From the NCBI RefSeq assembly GCF_900699785.1, contig NZ_LR535679.1:744001-808000 (forward strand): a stretch of 64,000 bases of DNA, written 5' to 3'. The notes under the pieces were generated by a model. It ran no database searches. It was given only the letters and a program-made list of their open reading frames with translations, and was not told where the DNA came from. The stretch comes from Campylobacter showae. GTDB taxonomy: Bacteria; Campylobacterota; Campylobacteria; Campylobacterales; Campylobacteraceae. Positions within the stretch are counted from its first letter, which is position 1. Each line of letters starts with the position of its first letter. The translations under genes and the position numbers were made by a program. Shown here piece after piece: positions 44,389 to 54,542 of this stretch.

Positions 44389-45294
44389 TCACGCAAGTCG
44401 GTAAAATTTAGTCCCCGCCGCATCTACTATTTTTATCATTCCGTCCGATAAAAGCTCCTGCAAATTTAGCTTCGAGCCCTCAGAAAAGCTATTTGTTACG
44501 TCGTTTTCGCTTTGCGGGCGGCGTTTTACGAGCTCTAGTAGTTCCTCTTTGCTAAGTTCGATTTTTTTATCGCCGTATTTTGCCGACGCTATCACGCACG
44601 GTACGCCGGAAATTTGCTGTGCAAGCTCGTATAGGAGCTCTCGGCTCACGCCTTTGACCGGGTATGCGGGCGGGCGGTCAATGGTGCTTATGTCCGCGCG
44701 GGCTGGCAAAATTTGATTTAGCGCCGCATTTAGCGCTTCAAATTCGGCCTTTGTGTCGTTTAGCCCTTTTACGACCAGGATTTCAAGCACTAGCTCGCCT
44801 TTAAATTCTCGCCTAAATTTAGCCATCGCAGCCACTAGCTCGCCGACGCCAATTTTTTCGCCCAAGCGATCTATCCTAGTAAAGGTCTTTTGCGCCACGC
44901 TATCAAGGCTAAATTTGACAATATCAAGCCCCTTTAACGCCTCGCAAATTTTAGGATCAAGCACGCCTGAGCCGTTTGAGAGGATGAGAGTTTTGGCGGG
45001 ACCTTTTATCAAATTTAGCTCTCTTACGAGCCCAGCCAGATCCGGGTAAAGCGTCGGTTCGCCGTTTGCCGTGAGCGTGATGACGTCAATGTGCGGATGT
45101 GCGGCAAGCGCGGCCTTCACCTCGGCGATCACTTGCTCTACGCTAGGCGGATTTTCTATCGCCGCGACGGGTTTTGCCGCCGTGAGCTCACAGTAAACGC
45201 AGTCAAAGTTACAGCACTTTCGCGCGGGCGATAGATCGACGCCCAGCGAAATACCGAACCTGCGCGAGCTAACGGGACCAAAGACGATTTGCAT
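44389..45294 (-). CDS. Radical SAM protein (COG0731-like)
   Basis: A 301-residue radical SAM enzyme. The 4Fe-4S ligands are in RKCCNFDCVYCELT (residues ~26-39), a Cx3CxxC motif. NGEPTLYPDL is the GE-type motif. The C-terminal extension (after residue 250) is likely a small winged-helix domain. The family is loosely related to wyosine-type tRNA modification enzymes and anaerobic activating enzymes, but no substrate is defined. Confidence 0.8.
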   Translation of the reverse strand: MQIVFGPVSSRRFGISLGVDLSPARKCCNFDCVYCELTAAKPVAAIENPPSVEQVIAEVKAALAAHPHIDVITLTANGEPTLYPDLAGLVRELNLIKGPAKTLILSNGSGVLDPKICEALKGLDIVKFSLDSVAQKTFTRIDRLGEKIGVGELVAAMAKFRREFKGELVLEILVVKGLNDTKAEFEALNAALNQILPARADISTIDRPPAYPVKGVSRELLYELAQQISGVPCVIASAKYGDKKIELSKEELLELVKRRPQSENDVTNSFSEGSKLNLQELLSDGMIKIVDAAGTKFYRLA

Positions 45295-45376
45295 TGATTT
45301 TCCTAAATTTAAGATGTGCGATTATACTAAAAGCCGGGGTAAAATTTATTAAAGCGGATAAATTTGGGGTAAATTT

Positions 45377-45404
45377 GACGGCCCTGCAAAAAAACAGAGC
45401 CGTC
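45377..45404. terminator. Bidirectional stem-loop between the radical SAM and chemoreceptor genes
   Basis: GACGGC / GCCGTC with an inner CTG/CAG pairing and an A7 (or T7) loop, 8 bp past the chemoreceptor stop codon. The flanks have only weak T-runs. Confidence 0.5.
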
Positions 45405-45411
45405 ACAAGAG

Positions 45412-47400
45412 TTAAAATTTCTTCTTCCTCACGTCTTCGACGATAGCTTTAGCCATGTTGTCGACCTGAGCGGTTACTTCGTTAGTTCTACTTACGACGC
45501 CTACGTTGTTGTGAGTGAGCTCGTCTATCTGAGCCACAGAGCGATTGATCATATTTATGCCTTCGCTTTGCTCCTTGATGCTCTCGCTCATCTCGTTGAT
45601 ACTTTGAGCCAGTACGTTTGCGTTGGCTTCGATTTCACCGAGCGATTTTTGGGTGCGTTCGGCAAGCTTGCGAACCTCATCGGCTACAACGGCAAAGCCG
45701 CGTCCGTGCTCGCCTGCACGAGCAGCCTCGATAGCTGCGTTAAGCGCTAGTAAGTTTGTCTGATCGGCGATATCTCGGATGATCACGATGATGTTTTTGA
45801 TCTCTTCACTTTGTCTCATGACGTCACCAGTCTTTTGACTGATGGCGTTCATAGAGCTACTCATCTGCTCTACCGCAGCGGCGCTTTCTTGTAACGAGCT
45901 TGCTTGTACGTTAGCGCCGTTTGTGAGCTCTTTCATCGACTCGGCCAAAATGCCTGCTTTTTCTTCCAGCAACTTAGCTTGCTCTAAATTTATATTGAGC
46001 ATATTTGTGATCTCTTCGCCTAGCGAGTTGATGCCCGTAGCCATCTTGCCGCTATCGTCAAGCCTTTTTGTGAAGTCTTGCGCTTTAAAGCTCTCTAGCA
46101 ATCTTATAACCTCATTGCTATTTTCAGCGATCGCGTCTTTTAGGGCCGCTTGAAGCTGAGCAAAAGTAGATTTTAGCTGATTTAGCGCAGGGTTAGAGGT
46201 ATGCGCATCAAGAGTCGCCGTAAAGTCGCCCGCTTTTATCTTATCCACAAAAGCGTTTGCTTCTTTGATAAAGTTATTTTCAGCAGTATTTGACGCCTCT
46301 ACTTTGCTTATATTTTCGTTTATAAGCGCCGCCATAACCCCAAATTCATCCTTCGTGGCCACATTTGCTTTAAGCGGCTCTTTGGTTTCGTAGTTGAGAT
46401 ATTTGAAAAACGCATCTAGCGCGCTTGATATGATACCAAGAGGCTTCAAGAAATATCCGACCATAAACACCAAGATAACGACGATAATTGTGATAAATAC
46501 GAGCGAAGATACGGACTGATTTAATAAAACGCTATCTAGTATAGGATCGTAATCTTCTACAGAGTTATTAGAGCACACGAGCCAATTTGCTTTATCGTAT
46601 TTTTGGCATGCAAAAATTCTTTCATCGTCGCCAATCTTATTAAAAAACGCTTTACCGCCGTCTTTATTGTAGCTATTTATGACAAAGTCGACAGATTTTT
46701 TGATCTCCGGATCGGAAGATAAAATATATTTGCTATCCGGATGATAGACAATGAGTTGAGTATCTAGATCTATGATCAATGGAACGCTAGTTTTAGACTC
46801 TTTTGATTTTGCCAAGCTACTTGCAACGCCGTCTAGATACAAATCCGCAGCCACTACGCCTGCAGCTTTACCGTCTATCGTGAACGATTTAGCTATTGTC
46901 ATAGTGGTTTTTCCACTAGATTGTGCTATATACGGAGGTGTAAAGTAGAGCTTACCGCTAGAAACGCTTTGTTTAAACCAACCCTTTTCTCTAGAGTCGA
47001 ATTTATCCTTTTCAGGCGTCAATTTTAAAAATTTAGGCCCTCTTCCAGCTTGCGCGACCGCATCATAAAGCTCTCCGTTATCTGCAAAGCCTATGTAAAA
47101 CTCAGGTATATCTAGAGTAGTAGCCATAGTCATCAATCGATCTTTGAGCTGCTCTCTATCTGCCATGAGATGAGGATTTTCCTCTATATATCGCATTAGC
47201 CCCTCTACTGCATAAACCTTACTGCTAAGATACTCGTCGACGTAAACCTCCAAAGAACGCGCGATGGCCTCCTTTGAATTTTTCGAAACGTCCAAAATAG
47301 TATTTTTAGTACTATTGTAGTTCATGGCCGCAAATATAGTAAATAGTACGGCCAGCAATGCAAAAATGATAAAAGCTATCTTATTTGCAACCTTTTTCAT
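45412..47400 (-). CDS. Methyl-accepting chemotaxis protein with a dCache-type periplasmic domain
   Basis: A 662-residue chemoreceptor. Membrane helix 1 is residues ~7-27. The periplasmic sensor (~30-300) has [21 protein letters not shown] and [10 protein letters not shown], of the dCache_1 type. Membrane helix 2 follows ([20 protein letters not shown]), then the signalling hairpin with [21 protein letters not shown]. It ends in [13 protein letters not shown]. Ligand unknown; dCache domains with this RxxxWF region often bind amino acids. Confidence 0.88.
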   Translation of the reverse strand: MKKVANKIAFIIFALLAVLFTIFAAMNYNSTKNTILDVSKNSKEAIARSLEVYVDEYLSSKVYAVEGLMRYIEENPHLMADREQLKDRLMTMATTLDIPEFYIGFADNGELYDAVAQAGRGPKFLKLTPEKDKFDSREKGWFKQSVSSGKLYFTPPYIAQSSGKTTMTIAKSFTIDGKAAGVVAADLYLDGVASSLAKSKESKTSVPLIIDLDTQLIVYHPDSKYILSSDPEIKKSVDFVINSYNKDGGKAFFNKIGDDERIFACQKYDKANWLVCSNNSVEDYDPILDSVLLNQSVSSLVFITIIVVILVFMVGYFLKPLGIISSALDAFFKYLNYETKEPLKANVATKDEFGVMAALINENISKVEASNTAENNFIKEANAFVDKIKAGDFTATLDAHTSNPALNQLKSTFAQLQAALKDAIAENSNEVIRLLESFKAQDFTKRLDDSGKMATGINSLGEEITNMLNINLEQAKLLEEKAGILAESMKELTNGANVQASSLQESAAAVEQMSSSMNAISQKTGDVMRQSEEIKNIIVIIRDIADQTNLLALNAAIEAARAGEHGRGFAVVADEVRKLAERTQKSLGEIEANANVLAQSINEMSESIKEQSEGINMINRSVAQIDELTHNNVGVVSRTNEVTAQVDNMAKAIVEDVRKKKF

Positions 47401-47432
47401 CTAACCCTCCTTTGGTAATTTTTATTTTTGTT

Positions 47433-49385
47433 TTAAAATTTCTTTTTTCTCACGTCTTGCGCGATAGCTTTAGCCATCTGATCCACTTCGGCGGTAACTA
47501 CGTTGGTTTCGTTTGCCACCCTGACGTTTTGCTTGGTTAGCTCATCGACATGAGATACGCCTTGATTGATCAAATTTATAGCCTCGCTTTGCTCCCTGAT
47601 ACTTTCGCTCATTTCATTTATGCTTTGAGCTAGTACATTTGTGTTGGCTTCGATTTCGCCGAGCGATTTTTGAGTGCGTTCGGCAAGCTTGCGAACCTCA
47701 TCGGCTACGACGGCAAAGCCGCGTCCATGTTCACCTGCTCGGGCTGCTTCGATAGCGGCGTTAAGCGCTAGCAAATTCGTCTGATCTGCGATATCTCGGA
47801 TGATCACGATGATGTTTTTGATCTCTTCGGATTGGCGTATTACGTCTTGCGTCTTTTGATTGATGGCGCTCATCGAGCTGCTCATCTGCTCGACTGCAGC
47901 AGCACTTTCTTGTAGCGAGCTTGCCTGAGAGCTCGCGCCGTCGGTTACTTGTTTCATAGACTGAGCTAAAAACTCCGCCTTTTCCTCTAGAATGCGAGCT
48001 TGCTCCAAATTTGTCCTTAACATGCCGGCTATCTCTTCACCTAGAGCATTTATGCCCACGGCCATCTTACCGTCATCTTCGAGTCTTTTTGTGAAGTCTT
48101 GCTTTTTAAAGCTTTCAAGCAAATTTAAAACCTCGTCGCCGTTTGCGGCTATGGCTTGTTTTAGGGCGATTTGTAGGTCTTTAAAAGTTTGCTTTAGCTG
48201 GCTAAGAGCCGGATTTGAAGTGTCGGCGTTTAGCTGCGCTACATAGTTGCCCTTGCCTATCTGTCCGACAAATGCGTTAGCTTCCTTGATAAAGCTATTT
48301 TGCTCGGCAAAATTTGCCTCGATTTGCTTGATATTTTCGTTTATTAGCGTGCTCATCTGGCCTATCTCGTCGCTACCGCCGCGATTTAGCAGCTTGGCTT
48401 TGTCTGCTTTATTGTTTAAAAAGTCGAAAAACTGCACGAGTCCGTTTTTAGTCTGGTCGATACCCGAGATCAAATTTCTACCTATAAATGCGGATACCAA
48501 TAGCATAAGTATAATACAAATCGCGATAACTACGAGGCTAACGACCATCTGAGTATTTGCATCATCTTTAACGATCGCGGCATCCTCTTTCATGTTGTCT
48601 AGTAGTTTAAGTTCAAGTTCTCTCATAGCATCTATAGAGATGCTTATCTTTGAAAACCATTTTGGCGCTTCGTAAGATACGTTTTCGGTCGCTACTACGT
48701 CTTTAATGATATTTATCGCGTCGTTAAAGTCCGTTTTTTTTCTTGCTATATAATCAAATTCCGCGCTATATTCTTTCGGGTTATAGTCGTCAAAATCCTG
48801 CATAAATTTATTGATTACGCTATTTAGGGCGACTACTTTGTTGTATTCCTCTTTACTTATGCTTTTTTTTGTAAAAACGCCGTTTAAAGCCGCTCGCAAG
48901 ATACCGAAAGACTCCTTTATCTCCCCGACGATAATAATGCGTTTTAAATCATCAACGAGGCTAGGCTCCAGTTTGTCGCTATAACCATTGATAGTTATAA
49001 CTTCTTTTCTTAGGATATTCGTTATACGTCCGATGAGATTATCCCCGCTTCTTTGATCGACTCCTGCGCGGATCTTAGCTAACTCGGATGCTATCTCGCT
49101 TTTTTCGGCTAGCTTTTCAAGCGTCTCGTCTACGTTTTTTCTCTGAGCTAGTAGTTTAGCGTTATCCCCGCCCGAAAGTACTCCCGAGCTAAATCCTCGC
49201 TCTTTTTGCATCTCATGAATAAAACTAGTTTGATTTATGATAGTGTCTACGATTTTCTCGCTATATTCGGCCTTTGCCCTAGTTTTTGCGATACCGTTTA
49301 GTAAGTATGCACTCATTATACCAAGCCCGATGAGGCCGACGATAGCTATCGTCATGATCTTAAATTTGATACCGACGTTGTTCAC
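47433..49385 (-). CDS. Methyl-accepting chemotaxis protein with a NIT-like sensor domain
   Basis: A 650-residue chemoreceptor. Membrane helix 1 (~10-30), then a helical sensor with [19 protein letters not shown], the start of NIT (nitrate/nitrite-sensing) domains, then helix 2 near 280-300 and the methyl-accepting signalling domain. The signalling part is almost identical to that of the receptor next door, including its KKKF tail. Signal in vivo unknown; nitrate or nitrite is suggested by family. Confidence 0.85.
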   Translation of the reverse strand: MNNVGIKFKIMTIAIVGLIGLGIMSAYLLNGIAKTRAKAEYSEKIVDTIINQTSFIHEMQKERGFSSGVLSGGDNAKLLAQRKNVDETLEKLAEKSEIASELAKIRAGVDQRSGDNLIGRITNILRKEVITINGYSDKLEPSLVDDLKRIIIVGEIKESFGILRAALNGVFTKKSISKEEYNKVVALNSVINKFMQDFDDYNPKEYSAEFDYIARKKTDFNDAINIIKDVVATENVSYEAPKWFSKISISIDAMRELELKLLDNMKEDAAIVKDDANTQMVVSLVVIAICIILMLLVSAFIGRNLISGIDQTKNGLVQFFDFLNNKADKAKLLNRGGSDEIGQMSTLINENIKQIEANFAEQNSFIKEANAFVGQIGKGNYVAQLNADTSNPALSQLKQTFKDLQIALKQAIAANGDEVLNLLESFKKQDFTKRLEDDGKMAVGINALGEEIAGMLRTNLEQARILEEKAEFLAQSMKQVTDGASSQASSLQESAAAVEQMSSSMSAINQKTQDVIRQSEEIKNIIVIIRDIADQTNLLALNAAIEAARAGEHGRGFAVVADEVRKLAERTQKSLGEIEANTNVLAQSINEMSESIREQSEAINLINQGVSHVDELTKQNVRVANETNVVTAEVDQMAKAIAQDVRKKKF

Positions 49386-49403
49386 TTCCTCTCTCCTTTT
49401 GTG

Positions 49404-50426
49404 CTATCTTACGCTTTTTTCTTGCACTCGTTTTATAAAATATTTCGCATTTTCTACGGGAACATCCGGCAAAATACCGTGTCCGAGATTAAAGATATGC
49501 GGCGCGTTTTTCATCGTCTGCAAAATTCGTTCCACACCCGCGTCGATCGCCTCCTTGCTATAAAGGCGCGTAGGCTCCATGTTTCCTTGAAGGACGTATT
49601 TCGGGCTTAGTTTTTCTTTAGCAAGCTCGATCGGCGTACTCCAATCCACGCCAAAAACCTCAAAATTTCCCGAAATTTTATCCAGATATCCGCTTATGCC
49701 TTTTGGAAAAACGATAACCGGAATTTGAGGAAATTCGGCCTTAAGCGCATCAACTATATCCATGATATACTTCCAACCAAACTCAAAATACGCCTCATCC
49801 TCCAGCGCAGCCGCCCAGCTGTCAAAAATTTGAACCGCATTTACGCCGGCTCTTATCTGCTCTTTCATGTAGCCTATGAGCGCTGCCGTAACCTTGGCTA
49901 AAATTTGATGCATAAACTCTGGATTTGAATATAAAAGCTTCTTGCTAACCGCGTAGGTTTTCGTCCCGCCACCCTCGATCATATACGTAGCTATCGTCCA
50001 CGGCGCCCCGCAAAAGCCGATTAGTGCCTTATCCTGCGCCAAATTTTCGCGCGTTAGCTTGATCGTATCGTATACGTAGTCTAAATTTTTGATTGATTTT
50101 TGGACGTCTAGCCTATCTAGATCCTCTTTGGTCTTGATAGGATCACTAAACACGGGCCCCTCGCCTTGGACGAATTTAAGATCCATGCCCATCTCAAGCG
50201 GCACGACGAGGATATCGCTAAAAAGTATCGCCGCATCGACGCCTAAAATTTCAACCGGCTGGATCGTAACCTCGCTGGCTTTTTTATAGTCTTTACAAAG
50301 CGATAAAAAATCTCCCGCCGCAGAGCGAACTCGCATGTACTCGGGCAGATACCGACCCGCCTGCCGCATCATCCAAACGGGCGTATAGGGCGTGGGTTTT
50401 TTTAAACAAGCGTCGATGAAAATCAT
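49404..50426 (-). CDS. hemE: Uroporphyrinogen decarboxylase
   Basis: A 340-residue HemE that removes four carboxyl groups from uroporphyrinogen III to give coproporphyrinogen III in haem synthesis. The N-terminal signature [19 protein letters not shown] is perfect. [17 protein letters not shown] and FDSWAAAL are also recognisable. Full length for the family. It follows the symporter gene by 48 bp and faces no divergent partner. Confidence 0.97.
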   Translation of the reverse strand: MIFIDACLKKPTPYTPVWMMRQAGRYLPEYMRVRSAAGDFLSLCKDYKKASEVTIQPVEILGVDAAILFSDILVVPLEMGMDLKFVQGEGPVFSDPIKTKEDLDRLDVQKSIKNLDYVYDTIKLTRENLAQDKALIGFCGAPWTIATYMIEGGGTKTYAVSKKLLYSNPEFMHQILAKVTAALIGYMKEQIRAGVNAVQIFDSWAAALEDEAYFEFGWKYIMDIVDALKAEFPQIPVIVFPKGISGYLDKISGNFEVFGVDWSTPIELAKEKLSPKYVLQGNMEPTRLYSKEAIDAGVERILQTMKNAPHIFNLGHGILPDVPVENAKYFIKRVQEKSVR

Positions 50427-50474
50427 ATATTTCCTTTAAATTTTTAGCGATTTTATCTAAATATTTATTAAATT

Positions 50475-51773
50475 CTAATCCACCCACTTACTTTCGTCTA
50501 ATTTTTTTTCATTTTTGGCCACAACTAGCGCGCCCAGCATATCTCCCGTGACGTTCATCGACGTGCGCCCCATATCAAGGATCGCGTCAATGCCCAAAAT
50601 AAGCGCATACGCAGCGGCTACAGCGCTTCCGGCCTCGACTTTTAGGCCGACTGATTCAAGTACCATCAAAAGCATTATCGCGCCCGCTCCGGGCACTCCG
50701 GCAGTTCCCACGGCAGCCAGGACGGCCGTTAGTATTATGGTCATTTTAGCCCCAGAGTCAAGCTCCACGCCCACGGCGTTAGCGATAAACATCGCGCAGA
50801 TACCAAGATATATGATCGTGCCGTTCATGTTTACGGTCGCTCCAACCGGAAGCGCAAATCCGTAAATTTGCTTTGGGATACCCATGTCTTCTTCGGCCGT
50901 TTTCATCGAGATAGGCAGCGTTCCGCCCGAGCTTCTGGTTACGAAAGCCGTTAGCATAGGCGGGCGAACTTTTTTGATAAATTTAAACGGATTGATTTTA
51001 ACGATCAAGCAAATCAAGAAATAAACGACGAAAATTTGAGCCGCAAAGCCGATATACGCGCTAACCGTGACGCCCAAAAGCGGTCCGAAAGCCTTTACGC
51101 CTTGCTGAGAAAATACGATAAATATAAGAGCGAAAACACCAAACGGCGCGTACTCCATGATCCATCTTATGACGTAAAACATGATGTGGTTGATCCCGTC
51201 AAATACGTCGTAGATCAAATTTCCCAGCCTGCTAAGCCTCTCGTCTTTACTATCCTTTAAAAACGAAAGCGCGACGCCGAAAAATAGGCTAAAAGTTATG
51301 ATTTGTAAAATTTCGCCCTTTGCAATAGCTTCAAAAGGGTTGGTTGGAAATAAATTTACGAGTATCGACGACATGCTGGGCGCATTTGCGGCTTTGCCGC
51401 CTATGTCGCCGCTGCCGGTTATGTGCAGTCCGGCTCCAGGCTCTAAGATAAGACCGACCGCAAGCCCGACTATGATGGCTAAAAACGACGTCAATATGTA
51501 AAAAATCAGCACCTTTGCCCCCACTCTGCCAAGATCGGAAGGCGAGATGGAGCTACAGCCCACGATGAGCGAAGCCATAACGATAGGCACGATGATCATC
51601 TTAAGAAGTCTTATGAACACGTCGCCAAAAGGCTTTAGGATAACTATCGCGTCCTTTGCGTCTTGAAAAATGATGCCGCAAACGGCGCCCAAAATAAGTC
51701 CGGCTAAAATTTTTAGAAGCAAATTCGCCTCGAAATATTTTTGAATTATTCCGCGTTTAGCGTTTGATTGCAC
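50475..51773 (-). CDS. Dicarboxylate/amino acid:cation symporter (GltP/DctA family)
   Basis: A 432-residue membrane transporter with about 8 helices plus the two re-entrant loops of the family. It has the serine-rich TRSSGGTLPISM (~residue 283), NMNGTIIYLG (~318) and GVPGAGAIMLLMVL. Probably takes up glutamate, aspartate or C4-dicarboxylates with Na or H ions; the substrate is not fixed by sequence. Confidence 0.88.
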   Translation of the reverse strand: MQSNAKRGIIQKYFEANLLLKILAGLILGAVCGIIFQDAKDAIVILKPFGDVFIRLLKMIIVPIVMASLIVGCSSISPSDLGRVGAKVLIFYILTSFLAIIVGLAVGLILEPGAGLHITGSGDIGGKAANAPSMSSILVNLFPTNPFEAIAKGEILQIITFSLFFGVALSFLKDSKDERLSRLGNLIYDVFDGINHIMFYVIRWIMEYAPFGVFALIFIVFSQQGVKAFGPLLGVTVSAYIGFAAQIFVVYFLICLIVKINPFKFIKKVRPPMLTAFVTRSSGGTLPISMKTAEEDMGIPKQIYGFALPVGATVNMNGTIIYLGICAMFIANAVGVELDSGAKMTIILTAVLAAVGTAGVPGAGAIMLLMVLESVGLKVEAGSAVAAAYALILGIDAILDMGRTSMNVTGDMLGALVVAKNEKKLDESKWVD

Positions 51774-51892
51774 GAAATCTCCTTTAAATTTAATCCGTGA
51801 ATTATAAGTAAATTTTTCTTAAACTACAAACACTTCTGTTTTTTAAATTACGGATTAAATTTAAAGCGAGAAAATTTAAAAGGGCGCAAATT

Positions 51893-52315
51893 TTAGTTTT
51901 TAGCCGCCAGTTCGTCTAGCAAATTTTGCAAATTTACGCCCGCTAAGCTATCAAACATCGCCTGCTGCGCGGAGCCAAATTTAGGCGTCAAAAGCGCCTC
52001 GATCCTGCCTCCTAGCGGACAAGGCGGCGGCGAGTTTTTGTGGATTTTAAAGATATCGTTTTCGCCCTCGTTTACCGCCGAAAATATATCAAAAAGTGTG
52101 ATCTGCTCAGGCTTTTTAGCTAGGCTCGCCCCGCCCGTGCCCGCGCTTACGTTTATCAAATTTGCCGATTTTAAAAGCCTAATGATATTTCGCACGATGA
52201 CGGGGTTCGTACCGATCGTGCCGGCTAAAAATTCGCTCGTGTTTTTTTCATCTTTAAAAAACTCGCAGCTAAGCAGGATATGGATAGCGATGGAAAATTT
52301 TTGTCCTATTTGCAT
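51893..52315 (-). CDS. Rrf2-family transcription regulator
   Basis: A 140-residue winged-helix protein. SEFLAGTIGTNPVIVRNIIRLL is the DNA-reading region and GGASLAKKPEQITLFDI the wing. It has Cys17 and Cys99 but no CX5-7CX5 cluster pattern as in IscR/NsrR, so it likely resembles the YwnA subgroup. It lies downstream of the NAD(P)-binding and cupin genes, but a terminator separates them. It may control them through the paired sites at 53473-53542, by inference. Confidence 0.85.
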   Translation of the reverse strand: MQIGQKFSIAIHILLSCEFFKDEKNTSEFLAGTIGTNPVIVRNIIRLLKSANLINVSAGTGGASLAKKPEQITLFDIFSAVNEGENDIFKIHKNSPPPCPLGGRIEALLTPKFGSAQQAMFDSLAGVNLQNLLDELAAKN

Positions 52316-52340
52316 AATCAGCCTTGATCTAAATTTAAAA

Positions 52341-52363
52341 GCCGCGCGTCCTTTTTGCGCGGC
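52341..52363 (-). terminator. Terminator after the NAD(P)-binding gene
   Basis: GCCGCGC / GCGCGGC, 7-bp arms, with TTTT following on the minus strand. It separates the cupin/NAD(P) genes from the Rrf2 gene. Confidence 0.78.
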
Positions 52364-52396
52364 CTTATTTTAGCTAAATTACGCAAAATTTTAAAC

Positions 52397-53032
52397 TCAC
52401 GCTCTCTCGCCGACGGCGGTAAAGCGCTTTTGCACGAAATTTCTATTTTTTAGCTCGTCAATGATCGCGATCGCAAGATCGGCGTAGCTGATATAGCTCT
52501 CGTTTTGCGAGTTTAGTATGACGTGATCGTTACCGAGCACGTATTTGCCGGTGCGAGCGCCATCTGCGTCGTAGTCTCCGGCAGGCGAAACGTAGGTCCA
52601 AAGCACGTCAGATTTGGTTTTTAGCTCAAAAAACGACTCCGCCGTAGCCTTTGCGACGCCCATGTACCCAGCAGGGAAGCTTGGCGTATCCATAACCATC
52701 GTCTGCTTATCGTCCATGTATAGCGTACCCGCACCGCCGATGACGAGTAGTCTCGTTTTAGTACCGCTAAGCGCGTCTGCGAGGTGTTTTGCTACCTTTT
52801 TATGAAGCGGGAACGCTTCGGGCGTCCATGCCGCAAATGCGCTGATAACGGCGTCAAAGCCCGCTAGATCGGCCTTTGTTAGCTCAAAAATATCTTTGTG
52901 AACTACTTTGACATCGTCGTTTTTGTACTCTTTGTTTCGCACGATCGCCGTGACGTCGTAGCCTTGTTTTAGGGCTTCTTGCACCAAATTTGAACCTGAT
53001 TTTCCATTTGCTCCGATGATTGCTATTTTCAT
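52397..53032 (-). CDS. NAD(P)-binding oxidoreductase (YwnB/NmrA-like)
   Basis: A 211-residue Rossmann protein. IIGANGKSGSNLVQEALKQG (residues ~4-23) is the GxxGxxG dinucleotide motif. Downstream are FDAVISAFAAW and a LVIGGAGTLYMDD strand. It belongs to the short SDR-like NAD(P)H-binding family (YwnB type). Substrate unknown. Transcribed after the cupin gene, 42 bp apart. Confidence 0.82.
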   Translation of the reverse strand: MKIAIIGANGKSGSNLVQEALKQGYDVTAIVRNKEYKNDDVKVVHKDIFELTKADLAGFDAVISAFAAWTPEAFPLHKKVAKHLADALSGTKTRLLVIGGAGTLYMDDKQTMVMDTPSFPAGYMGVAKATAESFFELKTKSDVLWTYVSPAGDYDADGARTGKYVLGNDHVILNSQNESYISYADLAIAIIDELKNRNFVQKRFTAVGERA

Positions 53033-53074
53033 TATTTCTCCTTTAAATTTGATTTGCTTGATCGCCGCGTAAAT

Positions 53075-53449
53075 TTACAGCCAGCTCGGCTTTACGTCCT
53101 CGTTTATCACGCCGTCGCCGTTAGTGTACTGCTCCAGGCTGCCGCGTTTGGTCTGGATACAGATAAACTTCATCCCCTGCGCGCCTGCCTTAAAGCACCT
53201 TTTGCCGTCCGGATCGATGCGGACCGCGTCGCCCTCGCCCACCGCCGTTTCCTCGCCGTCGATGAAAAGCGTGCCGCCGCCTTTTAGCACCAAGTAAAGC
53301 TCCTCGTTTTGCTTGTGCGAATGCACGAAAGGCACGCTCACATTTGCCGGAAGCTCATTGATAGAAAGCTCGCAGCCGCTTAAGCCTAGAGCATCTTTCA
53401 GCTCGACTCTCGGTTCGTTTTTCGTTGAAACGATCTTGTAGTTTGACAT
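53075..53449 (-). CDS. Cupin-domain protein
   Basis: A 124-residue single-domain cupin. Motif 1 is FVHSHKQNEELYLVLKGGG, carrying two His and a Glu for metal binding, followed by a GEGDAVRIDPDGKR motif 2 in which a metal His is not obvious. Metal and substrate are unknown. First gene after the promoter with paired operator sites. Confidence 0.82.
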   Translation of the reverse strand: MSNYKIVSTKNEPRVELKDALGLSGCELSINELPANVSVPFVHSHKQNEELYLVLKGGGTLFIDGEETAVGEGDAVRIDPDGKRCFKAGAQGMKFICIQTKRGSLEQYTNGDGVINEDVKPSWL

Positions 53450-53472
53450 CTTTTTCTCCTTAGAAATTTTTT

Positions 53473-53542
53473 GTTGTAATGCTATAACTTACAACGGATG
53501 AGCGAAGTATAATAAAATTTTGTTGTAATGTCAAGAGTTACA
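53473..53542 (-). promoter_or_regulatory. Cupin promoter flanked by two TGTAA-N9-TTACA operators
   Basis: On the minus strand TTGACA (53534-53529), 17 bp, TATACT (53511-53506) make a near-consensus promoter. Site 2 (53524-53542) covers the -35 box; site 1 (53475-53493, with arms extended to 7 bp at 53473-53495) covers about +4 to +26. Centres are 49 bp apart. The pair is ideal for repression. Regulator unproven, Rrf2 at 51893-52315 suspected. Confidence 0.72.
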
Positions 53543-53614
53543 GCAAAAATTCCAAAATTTGACGCAAAATTTAAAATCAGCTAGAATCCGCACGATTTTA
53601 ACCAAAGGAATTTT

Positions 53615-54490
53615 ATGCAAAATAGCGCATTTAAGACGCTAACGCTCATTGCAAAGAAAAATTTTAAAAAACTGTTCTTGACGTTTAGCCTGGTTTTGGC
53701 GGAAAACGGGCTATTTCTCGTCTATCCCGTGCTCGCAGGCATCGCCATAAACGCCATCGTAGCGGGCGATACGCTTTTGGCACTTAGCTACTCGTGCATG
53801 GTGTTCGTGGGCTGGGGGCTAGGCTCGATTAGGCGGCGCGTGGATACGCAGGTATTTACTAGGATATATGCAGGATTTGCCGTAAGCGTGATAATGAACG
53901 AAAAAAGAGCCTCAAAAGACGAAAGCGTCATAATCGCAAGGGCAAATTTATCTCGCGAATTCGTGGATTTTTTCGAGCAGTATTTTCCCGTATTTTTTAC
54001 CTCGGTCGTATCGATTTTCGGCTCGGCGATCATGCTTTTATTTATCGAGTTCTACGTGGGTTTGGCAGTTTTTGCCCTGCTCGCGGTTTTTGGAGTTTTG
54101 CTACCCAAATACATCGCCAAAAACGACCGCTTGTATCTAAAGCTAAACAACCAGCTAGAGCGCGAGGCAGGACGCATAAGCGCAGGCGATGAGCGCACGC
54201 TAAAGCGCCACTACGACGTACTTTCAAAGCTTCGTATCCGCATTTCAAACAGAGAGGCAATGAGTTTTTTTATCATCGGCGCGAGTGCGGCGGCGATTTT
54301 TAGCTTGGCGATATTTTTACTCTCGAGCAATCATGCAAATGCGGGTCACATCTACTCGGTGCTTACCTATCTATGGACGTTTGCGATCAGTCTTGACGAC
54401 GCGCCGAGGCTAGTGGAAGAGTTTAGCAAGTTAAAAGACATAGGCAAGCGCGTAAACGTCGAGCTAGAGGGGGATTTGGCTAAAATTTAA
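53615..54490 (+). CDS. ABC transporter six-helix membrane protein without an ATPase domain
   Basis: A 291-residue protein with the six-helix ABC exporter membrane fold (ABC_membrane_3-like), and no Walker motifs. A partner ATPase gene is not adjacent, so it may use a shared ATPase or do something else. The first 30 residues are basic then hydrophobic. Divergent from the cupin gene across the operator pair, so it could share its control. Confidence 0.72.
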   Translation: MQNSAFKTLTLIAKKNFKKLFLTFSLVLAENGLFLVYPVLAGIAINAIVAGDTLLALSYSCMVFVGWGLGSIRRRVDTQVFTRIYAGFAVSVIMNEKRASKDESVIIARANLSREFVDFFEQYFPVFFTSVVSIFGSAIMLLFIEFYVGLAVFALLAVFGVLLPKYIAKNDRLYLKLNNQLEREAGRISAGDERTLKRHYDVLSKLRIRISNREAMSFFIIGASAAAIFSLAIFLLSSNHANAGHIYSVLTYLWTFAISLDDAPRLVEEFSKLKDIGKRVNVELEGDLAKI

Positions 54491-54542
54491 GCGCTTTTTT
54501 GGGGTATAATGTATCTAAAATTTGCCGAAAAACGAGGTCAAA

